From the NCBI GenBank assembly GCA_905233625.1, contig CAJOFJ010000005.1:126119-190118 (forward strand): a DNA stretch of 64,000 nt. The letters run 5' to 3'. This DNA is from an uncultured Bacteroidales bacterium. Its GTDB lineage: Bacteria; Bacteroidota; Bacteroidia; Bacteroidales; WCHB1-69. Positions 32,674 through 39,516 of the stretch are shown here, in pieces. The notes beneath the pieces were generated by a model. It had not been told where the DNA came from. It searched no databases and saw only the letters and a list, made by a program, of their open reading frames with translations. Both the position numbers and the translations under genes were made by a program. Within the stretch, counting starts at the first letter, position 1; every line of letters begins with the position of its first letter.

Positions 32674-33492
32674 ATGAAGAAGTCACTTATTTTCATCAAC
32701 ATACTGTTTTTGCTGGCTGTTTGTTCTTTGGTAACGGCCCAGAATCCCATCGTCATCCTGCACACCAATGACACCCACAGCCAAATAGACCCTCTCCAGA
32801 ACAATGACGGCACATTGGCAGGTGGAATTTACGGCCGCGCCGCCATCATTGACCAAGTGCGGCAGGAGAACAAAAATGTACTGTTGGTAGATGCCGGCGA
32901 CTATTTTCAGGGCACCCCTTACTTCAACTTTTTCAAAGGAGCCAGCGAAATCAAATTCATGAATCTGCTAGGCTATCAGGCTGCCGCTTTAGGCAATCAC
33001 GAATTTGACAACGGCAGCAAGATGCTGGCCAAGCAATTAGCCAAGGCCAAGTTTCCCATCGTATGTGCCAACTATCTTTTTTTCAATAAAAAACTGAATA
33101 AGATTGTCAAAAAATATGTCGTCATAGAAATGGACGGCAAACGGATTGGCATCTTCGGACTGCTGACAGACATCAAAGCGCTGACCTTGCCTGAGAACTA
33201 CAAAGAGCTGAAGTACCTCAACGCTATCGATGTGGCCGACTGCATGGTGAAAGAGCTCCGTGAGACGGAGAAATGCGACTATGTCATCTGCCTGTCGCAT
33301 CTGGGATGGAATACCGGCACTGAAGACAACCCCGATGACAAAATGCTGGCTGCACAGGTAAAAGGCATTGATGTGATTGTGGGCGGTCACTCCCATTCTG
33401 TCATCGAAAAGCCCGACGTTGTCAATGGCACACTCATTCTGCAGACGGGAAAGAAGGGACTGAGGATTGGGCAGTTGACAGTTAATAATTAA
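32674..33492 (+). CDS. 5'-nucleotidase metallophosphatase domain protein, exported
   Basis: Stand-alone N-terminal catalytic domain of a UshA-type 5'-nucleotidase. A signal peptide (FINILFLLAVCSLVTAQ) precedes VILHTNDTHSQIDP (metal-binding Asp and His), VDAGDYFQGTP, ALGNHEFDNG (catalytic Asn/His), CLSHLGWNTG and VGGHSHSVIE. The C-terminal domain is the product of the gene just upstream, so the order of the parts is the reverse of the usual fused protein. The last residues (QLTVNN) and the TAA stop are encoded by a heptamer array. Confidence 0.9.
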   Translation: MKKSLIFINILFLLAVCSLVTAQNPIVILHTNDTHSQIDPLQNNDGTLAGGIYGRAAIIDQVRQENKNVLLVDAGDYFQGTPYFNFFKGASEIKFMNLLGYQAAALGNHEFDNGSKMLAKQLAKAKFPIVCANYLFFNKKLNKIVKKYVVIEMDGKRIGIFGLLTDIKALTLPENYKELKYLNAIDVADCMVKELRETEKCDYVICLSHLGWNTGTEDNPDDKMLAAQVKGIDVIVGGHSHSVIEKPDVVNGTLILQTGKKGLRIGQLTVNN

Positions 33493-33506
33493 TAGTTTGT
33501 GGTTTA
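33472..33506. repeat. Heptamer array encoding a gene end
   Basis: CAGTTGA, CAGTTAA, TAATTAA, TAGTTTG, TGGTTTA. The first three units encode the last residues and the stop of the nucleotidase gene. Confidence 0.7.
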
Positions 33507-33815
33507 TGCTGATTATTGTGAATATCGTCTTTTTTATTATCGGTGTTGTTGGAGTAGCCTATTGCACCTATAAGAATGTCATTGAGAAAAAACAGCAGGA
33601 GGAATCCGGCAAGGAAGTTAAACAAAAAAGTAGATTTAACCCTGTTTTTTGCTCCTTTCATGGTCGTACCTATTATGGAATGGACAGAACAAGTATTGTC
33701 ACCACATATCAGTAATGAAGGGGTATTGTCCCTTATACAAATACTCTTTTTTATAGTGATTCTATCCGCAATCCATTTTCCCATGAAATATATTGCAAAA
33801 AGAAAAACACAATAA
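33506..33815 (+). pseudogene. Small membrane protein gene with an apparent frameshift
   Basis: Two overlapping ORFs look like halves of one protein. Frame A starts at ATG 33506 (MLIIVNIVFFIIGVVGVAYC, one transmembrane helix) and runs to a charged linker ending EVKQK. Frame B then continues with VDLTLFFAPFMVVPIMEW and VLSLIQILFFIVILSAIHF and stops at 33815. The frames join at a run of six A (33624-33629); five A would give one continuous protein of about 103 residues with three hydrophobic segments. It could be a real mutation, programmed slippage or a sequencing error. The family is not recognised. Confidence 0.5.
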
Positions 33816-33821
33816 ATCACT

Positions 33822-33939
33822 ACCCCGCCCTTCGGGCACCCCTTAAGGACGAGGACAATCACAGACGCTCAATGTACGGCTTCGCCGTAACACTTGCGTC
33901 ACTACCCCGCCCTTCGGGCACCCCTTCTAATAGAAGGGG
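33822..33939. repeat. REP-like elements, inverted CCCCTTC type
   Basis: CACTACCCCGCCCTTCGGGCACCCCTT occurs twice (33821 and 33899). The second copy is followed by CTAATAGAAGGGG, completing the hairpin. Between them is ACGGC-ttc-GCCGT. This is the reverse orientation of the element at 4859-4897. Confidence 0.7.
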
Positions 33940-34034
33940 AATTCAAAATTCAAATTATAACTTTCAACTTTCAGTTTTCAGCTTTCAACTCCATTCATTA
34001 GCACATTAGCACATTGATAATTAGCACATTAAAA
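33940..34034. repeat. Heptamer then octamer array upstream of yggS
   Basis: AATTCAA twice, ATTATAA, CTTTCAA, CTTTCAG, TTTTCAG, CTTTCAA, CTCCATT (7-mers to 33995). Then CATTAGCA twice, CATTGATA, ATTAGCA (one short) and CATTAAAA (8-mers) reach to 2 bp before the yggS ATG. Confidence 0.85.
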
Positions 34035-34036
34035 TC

Positions 34037-34714
34037 ATGAATCTCAGCACATATCACAACATCAAAGACAGTCTGCCGGAAGGCGTACGACTGGTGGCGG
34101 TCTCCAAGACCAAGCCCGAAGAGGACATCATGACCCTTTATAACGAAGGACAACGCATTTTCGGGGAGAATAAAGCGCAAGAACTGAAAGGCAAATATGA
34201 GCACCTGCCCAAGGATATCGAATGGCACCTGATTGGGCATCTGCAGACCAACAAAATCAAATATATCGCTCCTTTTGTCAGCATGATTCACAGCATCGAC
34301 AGTTACGAGCTGTTGAAGGAAGTGAACAAACATGCCATCAAGCACGAGCGAGTGCTGAACTGTCTCCTGCAATTCCACATCGCCCAGGAAGAGACCAAAT
34401 TCGGTTTTTTGCTTGATGAATGCGAGGCCATGCTGAATGACCCAGGCTTTGTAGATTTGCAAAATGTCAAGATTTGCGGCGTGATGGGAATGGCCAGTCT
34501 CACCGACAAGCAAGAGCAGATCCACCGCGAGTTCCACACGCTGCACGAATACTTCAAGCTGCTGAAAGACAAATATTTCAGCAACAACCCCGACTTCAAG
34601 GAATTATCCATGGGCATGAGTGAGGACTACCCTATTGCCATCGAGGAAGGCAGCACCCTCATCCGCGTGGGCAGTGCCATTTTCGGGGCAAGAAACTATG
34701 CAGTTAATAGTTGA
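34037..34714 (+). CDS. yggS: YggS family pyridoxal phosphate homeostasis protein
   Basis: PLP-binding protein of the YggS/PROSC family, which buffers PLP and affects amino acid pools. RLVAVSKTKPEEDI carries the PLP lysine near residue 25. FGENKAQELKGKYE, IEWHLIGHLQTNKIKY, CGVMGMAS and LSMGMSEDYPIAI are all standard blocks, and VGSAIFGARNY is the family ending. 225 residues, normal. The final codons and TGA stop lie in heptamers (CAGTTAA, TAGTTGA). Confidence 0.93.
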   Translation: MNLSTYHNIKDSLPEGVRLVAVSKTKPEEDIMTLYNEGQRIFGENKAQELKGKYEHLPKDIEWHLIGHLQTNKIKYIAPFVSMIHSIDSYELLKEVNKHAIKHERVLNCLLQFHIAQEETKFGFLLDECEAMLNDPGFVDLQNVKICGVMGMASLTDKQEQIHREFHTLHEYFKLLKDKYFSNNPDFKELSMGMSEDYPIAIEEGSTLIRVGSAIFGARNYAVNS

Positions 34715-34770
34715 TAGTTGGTCCTTGTTGGTTTGAATTTTGAATTCTGAATTCTGAATTCAATAAATAT
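34694..34770. repeat. Heptamer array containing the yggS stop
   Basis: AACTATG, CAGTTAA, TAGTTGA, TAGTTGG, TCCTTGT, TGGTTTG, AATTTTG, AATTCTG twice, AATTCAA, TAAATAT in one phase. The TGA stop is in the third unit. Confidence 0.82.
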
Positions 34771-34784
34771 GTGCTGAGTTTATT

Positions 34785-36896
34785 TTATCGGTACATATAA
34801 AGGTAGTCGCAATGGAGCATTTCGTTGCGGTGGAAACGGGTGTCGGTGAAATCATTGGCAAGATGACGCCGGTACTGCTGTTGACGTGAAGCGTCGGGTT
34901 CTATGTAGCTGCGCATATACTGGCAACGAGCGGTCAGCTCACGATTCCTGGTAAGATTTTCCGCTTTGTCCAAATGCATCTCGATTTCCTTATACAGCTT
35001 CTGCTTTGCATAGGCCACCGACCTCAGATAATCCCATCCATTATCAGCAAAATCTTCATCTGACTGATAATACACGCCATCCCAACAACCGCTTCCACTC
35101 ACATATTGAGTCAAAGCCCAACTCCATCCTTGGCTTTGCTCCAATCCCGTCGCATACGCATAATGGCAAAACGCACGCGATTCAACATCCGCTGCCGTTC
35201 CCGCCATTTTCTTCAACTCTAACATAATCTGGCAGAACTGTATTTTAGTCGGATTGGCGGCATATAATTGTGCGGGACTATACTGCTGACTGGAAATGCC
35301 TTTCTCCGCTTGTCTTTCGAACCATTTCTCCTCAAAAGGATTTCGATCCAGGAACTCCGTGATATTTTGCTTAATCCAGAAAGAAGAACTCACTTTCTGA
35401 AAATATTGCAAAGCCGTTTCATAGTCATGAATACGCATATATTTGGTGCCTATCAGTTCATCAATCATGCTCTCCCGCACATAACCCATCTTTATTAGAT
35501 TCTTTTCCAGGGCAGTTTCGCCACCTGATTTGACAAAATCCAGGAACTGTTGTACTCTTTCGATAGATGTCGTATCCAAATAGGCAAAAGAGAATGTCGC
35601 ATAATCAAAGTTTCCTTCTGTTGTCTTATCCTTACGAATAAGTTCCCTACCCTCCTTATTATAACAGTATGCCTCATCGAAAGCATTAAGCAGAGCCACT
35701 TCCATGTTGGAATTCCCCTGGGCGGCATAATGCGGCAACAAATGATGGAACAGAATCCTGCGGGCCATATTCAGATAATGATGCTCTCCATTACCGTTTT
35801 CTGCCCGAAAATTCTCCAAATCATACAGTTTTTTCAGCATCCATGGCAAATCCGCATTGATCTTCTCATCGTAATTCTCCGCATCATGATCGGCAGCGTG
35901 ATACAACAAACGAAGTATGCGCACATTCTCCAACACCAGAGGAGTTCCCTTCACATTCGAAGCTTTCTCAATCAGTCGCACAGCAGTCTCCACATCCCCA
36001 TCGAGGAAAGCAATATGCGCCACCGCCGACTGCCACAAAGCCGGATTGTCAGTCCGCTTTTCCCTAAGCACCTGCTCACACAATTCCACAAAAGCCTTAC
36101 TGTCCATCAATTTGCCCATATCCTGATAATGATTCTCGAAATTCTGGATAAAATACTCAAAAGCCTTGGAGCATGGTACCTCTTCGTAGAGCGAACGCAT
36201 AAAATCCACATTATCATCAAAATAGCCAAGACTTTCCCATTCCTCAAGTTCGGCAAAATGGTCGGCAGACTCCACCAGATAACCCGTATGGAAGAGGGCA
36301 CCGGCATAATAGGAGCAACATCTTCGCTCCATGTCCTTGTCAAGCCATCGCCCGCTATAATTTTCCCACAGATCACAGCACAAAAAATAGTCCTTCAAAT
36401 AAAAACTGATACGCATCAATTGCAGCATATAGCGTTCTTTCAGCCTGGGATCCTTACAAATATCGCCCGCCGTTTGAATCTGCTGGGCAAGCTGCCTCAA
36501 CTCAAGCAGGTCGTCCTTGGACGGATAGTACCATGGATCGCTGTTAAATTCAGCAAAACGCTTGGTCAGTTCCCAATAGCGGAGGGCATCCGCATCATTA
36601 TTCCGGTGCAAATAACTAAAGAAAGAATATTTACCGCTTTTAACATCCTTTCTCGAACCATTATACAGCGCATCCTCAATAGACTTTTTGTCAACATGCC
36701 CATCCACATAAGCATACCAGAAATTTACATTACCCGTACGGGCAGGATCTTCTTCCAAATAGCCATAACTCTCTGTTTGGTAATAAGTTCTGAACATATA
36801 CAACCCATCTATTTCTGGCGGACAATATGAACAAGCAAAAGCGAATGAGCAAGCCGCGAGGCACAGCAAACTAACGATAAATTTTTTCCACATCAT
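34785..36896 (-). CDS. Unknown exported protein, probably helical-repeat
   Basis: Not recognised. About 703 residues with a signal peptide (KFIVSLLCLAACSFAFACSY). The rest is almost all helical, rich in aromatic residues, and has paired helices resembling TPR/SEL1 repeats (SYYAGALFHTGYLVESADHF, YMRIHDYETALQYFQKV, RAFCHYAYATGLEQSQGW). The start overlaps the end of the upstream lipoprotein gene by about 23 bp (ATG at 36893 or 36896, stop codon at 36871-36873), implying translational coupling and a shared function. The chain ends HCDYLYMYR. Confidence 0.6.
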   Translation of the reverse strand: MMWKKFIVSLLCLAACSFAFACSYCPPEIDGLYMFRTYYQTESYGYLEEDPARTGNVNFWYAYVDGHVDKKSIEDALYNGSRKDVKSGKYSFFSYLHRNNDADALRYWELTKRFAEFNSDPWYYPSKDDLLELRQLAQQIQTAGDICKDPRLKERYMLQLMRISFYLKDYFLCCDLWENYSGRWLDKDMERRCCSYYAGALFHTGYLVESADHFAELEEWESLGYFDDNVDFMRSLYEEVPCSKAFEYFIQNFENHYQDMGKLMDSKAFVELCEQVLREKRTDNPALWQSAVAHIAFLDGDVETAVRLIEKASNVKGTPLVLENVRILRLLYHAADHDAENYDEKINADLPWMLKKLYDLENFRAENGNGEHHYLNMARRILFHHLLPHYAAQGNSNMEVALLNAFDEAYCYNKEGRELIRKDKTTEGNFDYATFSFAYLDTTSIERVQQFLDFVKSGGETALEKNLIKMGYVRESMIDELIGTKYMRIHDYETALQYFQKVSSSFWIKQNITEFLDRNPFEEKWFERQAEKGISSQQYSPAQLYAANPTKIQFCQIMLELKKMAGTAADVESRAFCHYAYATGLEQSQGWSWALTQYVSGSGCWDGVYYQSDEDFADNGWDYLRSVAYAKQKLYKEIEMHLDKAENLTRNRELTARCQYMRSYIEPDASRQQQYRRHLANDFTDTRFHRNEMLHCDYLYMYR

Positions 36897-37896
36897 GATC
36901 TGAGAGATTTGAAAGGTTTGCTGAATCAAGCTGATAAATAATTACTTGGATCGGTTTTTGAGACATATTCTCCAACACATTGTCCTTCACCTCCAGAAGG
37001 TCATTCAAGCGGACTTCCTCATGACGAAAATAGCGGGCATTCCAATAGGTATCATCAAAATAATCTTCCTCATCATCCATCTCTTTTTTATCACAAATCA
37101 CCTCATATTTATTGTTTTCAACCTTTTTGAAACGACTTTTATCCGAAAAATCCATCTTATTGTAATTGATATGAAGCATATTTTTATGCTTATTGAAGGC
37201 AATATCCCACGAAAACTGCGGGAAAGCAACTGACAACGGCAATTTATACCCTTTCAATTTAGGCAGATACATTTTCACCACAGTGGGATCAAGGATGGAA
37301 TTAGATGTTTCCCAGTCATCTATCTCACCTGTGTTGTAACACATCAGCACCCCATAATCGGCAGCAGGCACCTCATAATCCAACTGGAACAAACGGATAG
37401 TAGTGGACAATGTGATGTCATGCTTTTTCAGCAATGCTCTAAACTCTTTCATAAAGGCGAAATACGCGTCCTTACTTTCTTCTGTCCAGTCGCAATCTAT
37501 TTGTATCTCATGGAATTCCACATTATTGGTTTCAGCCATGGTCACCAGTCGGTTAAACATTTTTTCCATAAATCGGTCATATTTTTTTATGGCATCTGAT
37601 GTAATAAAAACCGTCGGCACAATCTCAAGATTTTGGGGCATGGAATCCAGGAAAATCAAGGTACCGACAGGGACGACACCTTCCCACTCATCTGCCACGT
37701 CGAAGAACTTGACATACATCTTGGTAACATGATGTTTTTCCAGAAAATCCCGTTCATAGCCATTCAGTTTGAAAGTGGTTTTCCAATAATACACCGCATT
37801 CCCGTCATTGCTGTCCGCATTTTTTCTTTGGCAGGACTGCGTCATCAGTAAGCTTAAAGCGATGGTTAACAAGCAGATAAGTTTGATTTTTTTCAT
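36871..37896 (-). CDS. Unknown lipoprotein, possible TIM-barrel (DUF3142-like)
   Basis: Lipoprotein of 341 residues: ATG 37896, signal KKIKLICLLTIALSLLMTQSC with a lipobox. The mature part resembles a TIM barrel of the predicted glycoside-hydrolase type: VTKMYVKFFDVADEW, FHEIQIDCDWTEESKDAYFAF and DYGVLMCYNTGEIDDWE place Asp residues at strand ends. DUF3142 is my nearest guess, not certain. It overlaps the following 703-residue gene. It has its own -7 box at 37923-37930. Confidence 0.55.
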   Translation of the reverse strand: MKKIKLICLLTIALSLLMTQSCQRKNADSNDGNAVYYWKTTFKLNGYERDFLEKHHVTKMYVKFFDVADEWEGVVPVGTLIFLDSMPQNLEIVPTVFITSDAIKKYDRFMEKMFNRLVTMAETNNVEFHEIQIDCDWTEESKDAYFAFMKEFRALLKKHDITLSTTIRLFQLDYEVPAADYGVLMCYNTGEIDDWETSNSILDPTVVKMYLPKLKGYKLPLSVAFPQFSWDIAFNKHKNMLHINYNKMDFSDKSRFKKVENNKYEVICDKKEMDDEEDYFDDTYWNARYFRHEEVRLNDLLEVKDNVLENMSQKPIQVIIYQLDSANLSNLSDHDVEKIYR

Positions 37897-37922
37897 ATTA
37901 TGAGTTTTAAAATTTCCTTTGG

Positions 37923-37930
37923 CAAAAGTA
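37923..37930 (-). promoter_or_regulatory. -7 box (TACTTTTG) for the lipoprotein operon
   Basis: TAnnTTTG on the minus strand 27 bp upstream of ATG 37896. It supports this start over the longer ORF. Confidence 0.65.
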
Positions 37931-38010
37931 ATATTTTCCGCAATATGTTCATAATGAATTATAGCATAATGCCACAAGCGTATCAGACATGTTAACCTAT
38001 ACCTCTTCAC

Positions 38011-38042
38011 AAAAAAAAAGGAGGACCTTCCTGCCCTCCCTT
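38011..38042 (-). terminator. Terminator downstream of the FSMP gene
   Basis: On the minus strand GGGAGGGCAGGAAGGTCCTCC is followed by nine T. It sits after the heptamer array that follows the FSMP gene and before the lipoprotein promoter. Confidence 0.65.
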
Positions 38043-38089
38043 AACTGTTAATTGTTCATTCTCAACTATTAACTATTAACGGTCTGCTC
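38041..38089. repeat. Heptamer array after the FSMP gene
   Basis: TTAACTG, TTAATTG, TTCATTC, TCAACTA, TTAACTA, TTAACGG, TCTGCTC: seven in-phase units that abut the stop codon (38089-38091) of the vestigial second FSMP tail. Confidence 0.82.
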
Positions 38090-38124
38090 TAATCGCGAAC
38101 GCAACGGACCATCTTGCGCGCGCA
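38089..38124 (-). pseudogene. Vestigial C-terminal tail of an FSMP protein
   Basis: In another frame just after the FSMP stop, the minus strand reads ARKMVRCVRD followed by TAG. VRCVRD/VRCVRN is the standard FSMP C-terminus (the intact protein at 51578 ends YSVRCVRN). It seems to be the end of an older or donor copy left behind when the tail was replaced. Confidence 0.5.
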
Positions 38125-38128
38125 ATCA

Positions 38129-38614
38129 TTAATCCTTAACGAGACGAACAGATAAACCGTAGGAATTTTCGCATCCATCTATCCATGAGTGTTCTATATC
38201 TCTATCGAAGAACAAACAAAAGGAATTGTCAGAATCGTAGGATGTTGATGACCGATACCAACCAATTAAACCCACGCTCGAAACAGCGGTACCGGAAAAA
38301 CCCGCAGCAGGCAAAAAAATGTTATTTCCATTAGCACCCGTAACTTTATAGCCACCACTACTTTGCCATTCCCAGATACAATGTGTTCGCAATTCTTCAA
38401 ATTGCTCTTTAGTGGGCAATTTGCTTCCGAATGTACTAACAGCATCGTCAAAAGTATAAAAGCCAGATCCATTACCAATCTCGTTAGCAGACTTCCATTT
38501 TGTTCCACTCGGTAGACCTAAATCCACATAACTGTTTTGAGTATCTTTTTTGCACGAAGTTAACACAAGTGAAAAAAAGAATACTGCGGTGAAAGCGAAT
38601 AATAGTTTTTACAT
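38129..38614 (-). pseudogene. FSMP-domain lipoprotein gene with a stop at codon 2
   Basis: The frame from 38608 encodes KLLFAFTAVFFFSLVLTSCKKD, a perfect lipoprotein signal, then a short FSMP-like domain (VDLGLPSGTKWKSANEIG, LPTKEQFEELRTHCIWEW, FLPAAGFSGTAV, SYGLSVRLVKD). The only suitable start, ATG at 38612-38614, is followed at once by TAA (38609-38611). A single T to A change would restore ATG AAA AAA. Initiation at the GTG at 38566, as in the ORF track, would remove the signal. Likely a recent nonsense mutation, or a site needing a non-standard start. Confidence 0.65.
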
Positions 38615-38901
38615 ACTTATTCTTGCCGTTTTTCCTGTCGGCCCATCAGGTTCTTTGCTCTCCAACACCCATAGAGCTTGTCCATAAAAGAAGCGTGGTG
38701 CTGATACGCCAATTCTTCTAATGGAGGTCGTAGGAAAACCTTGTAACGCAGATGCAGCAATCAGTCCACGCTATACACGTGAACCATTACACCATTCTTG
38801 CGCTACAATATTGGAAATTTACTACGTTTCCATTAGCAAGACGAGCATAACGCTTCGTTATATCAATAAAATCTGGTATAAAACTGGTTTCATACTGAGT
38901 G
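38615..38901 (-). other. Long 5' leader of the FSMP gene, unexplained
   Basis: About 285 nt separate the -7 box at 38902-38909 from the FSMP ATG. The segment includes a 53-codon open frame (RGLIAASALQGFP, then GVSAPRFFYGQALWVLESKE) that ends ARISM at the very ATG-TAA of the lipoprotein gene, in the same frame. A 67-aa ORF is also open on the plus strand. Whether it is a structured leader, a decayed gene or a leader peptide cannot be decided from one copy. Confidence 0.35.
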
Positions 38902-38909
38902 CAAAAATA
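38902..38909 (-). promoter_or_regulatory. -7 box (TATTTTTG) for the FSMP transcript
   Basis: TAnnTTTG on the minus strand at the upstream end of the long leader. Confidence 0.55.
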
Positions 38910-38997
38910 AAAAAAAATTATTGAATATTTGCTGCAGGTTTTGAATTTTTCACACAGGTACCACATGATTTCTCGCATCAGCTGGGATGAGTCCATT

Positions 38998-39380
38998 CCG
39001 CGGTGATCATGCTCTGTGCTTCGGGGCTGGTGTGTTGCGCACCGCGGAGAGGTTATGCACGAGTTCCGCATCCCCCCAGACTGCGCCTACGGCTTAGTCT
39101 GGGGTTAATAAGATATCGACTCTTCGAGGCTTAAGTGGTCGGCTTCGCCGTAGATGTTTGCGTCACTACCCCGGCCTCCGGCCACCCCTTCTAAAAGAAG
39201 GGGAATTTTACGCTTCATCACTTGTTCTACCAAACCATGCAGGCTGTCAGGCCAGCATTTCCCCCTGTCGTTGCGTACGTAGGCAATGCCGACGGTTGGG
39301 GCGTACTGGCTTGTGCGGCTGCACTTACCGTCGGCTTGATCTTTTGGTTACTTTTCGATCAAACGAAAAGTAACGGAAAA
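38998..39380. repeat. REP-like and palindromic intergenic DNA
   Basis: No gene is seen in this stretch. It contains CCGCGGTG...CACCGCGG (38998/39040), CCCCAGACT...AGTCTGGGG with the GGGGTTAATAAGATATCG word also found at 20885, the CCGGCCTCCGGCC / CCCCTTCTAAAAGAAGGGG element (39168-39207), and TTACTTTTCG-atcaaa-CGAAAAGTAA (39349-39374). Confidence 0.6.
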
Positions 39381-39397
39381 GAAAGTATATGAAGATA

Positions 39398-39475
39398 TTT
39401 GCTAATTTACTAATTAACTAATTTGCCAATTAAAAATGGCACATTAGCACATTGTCTCATTGGCACATTTAAAAA
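39398..39475. repeat. Octamer array adjoining the glycogen gene promoter
   Basis: TTTGCTAA, TTTACTAA, TTAACTAA, TTTGCCAA, TTAAAAA, TGGCACA, TTAGCACA, TTGTCTCA, TTGGCACA, TTTAAAAA (two units one base short). The array runs through the probable -33 element of the promoter. Confidence 0.82.
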
Positions 39476-39489
39476 ATTTTGTATCTTTG
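39460..39489 (+). promoter_or_regulatory. Promoter of the glycogen gene (TTG - 19 bp - TATCTTTG)
   Basis: TTG at 39460-39462, 19 bp, then TATCTTTG at 39482-39489, 27 bp before the ATG at 39517. The -33 TTG is part of an octamer repeat unit (TTGGCACA). Confidence 0.72.
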
Positions 39490-39516
39490 CATTTTTAAAA
39501 CTATATATAACATATA

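Noticed and set aside
35550-36830. 426-aa plus-strand ORF
   Set aside because: Long but antisense to the 703-residue exported protein, which has a signal peptide and an operon context; this ORF has neither promoter nor motif.
38721-38924. 67-aa plus-strand ORF opposite the FSMP leader
   Set aside because: No promoter, no homology recognised, and it runs through the minus-strand promoter; kept only as part of the leader description.
39158-39373. 71-aa plus-strand ORF
   Set aside because: Translation of REP-like palindromic DNA; no start context.
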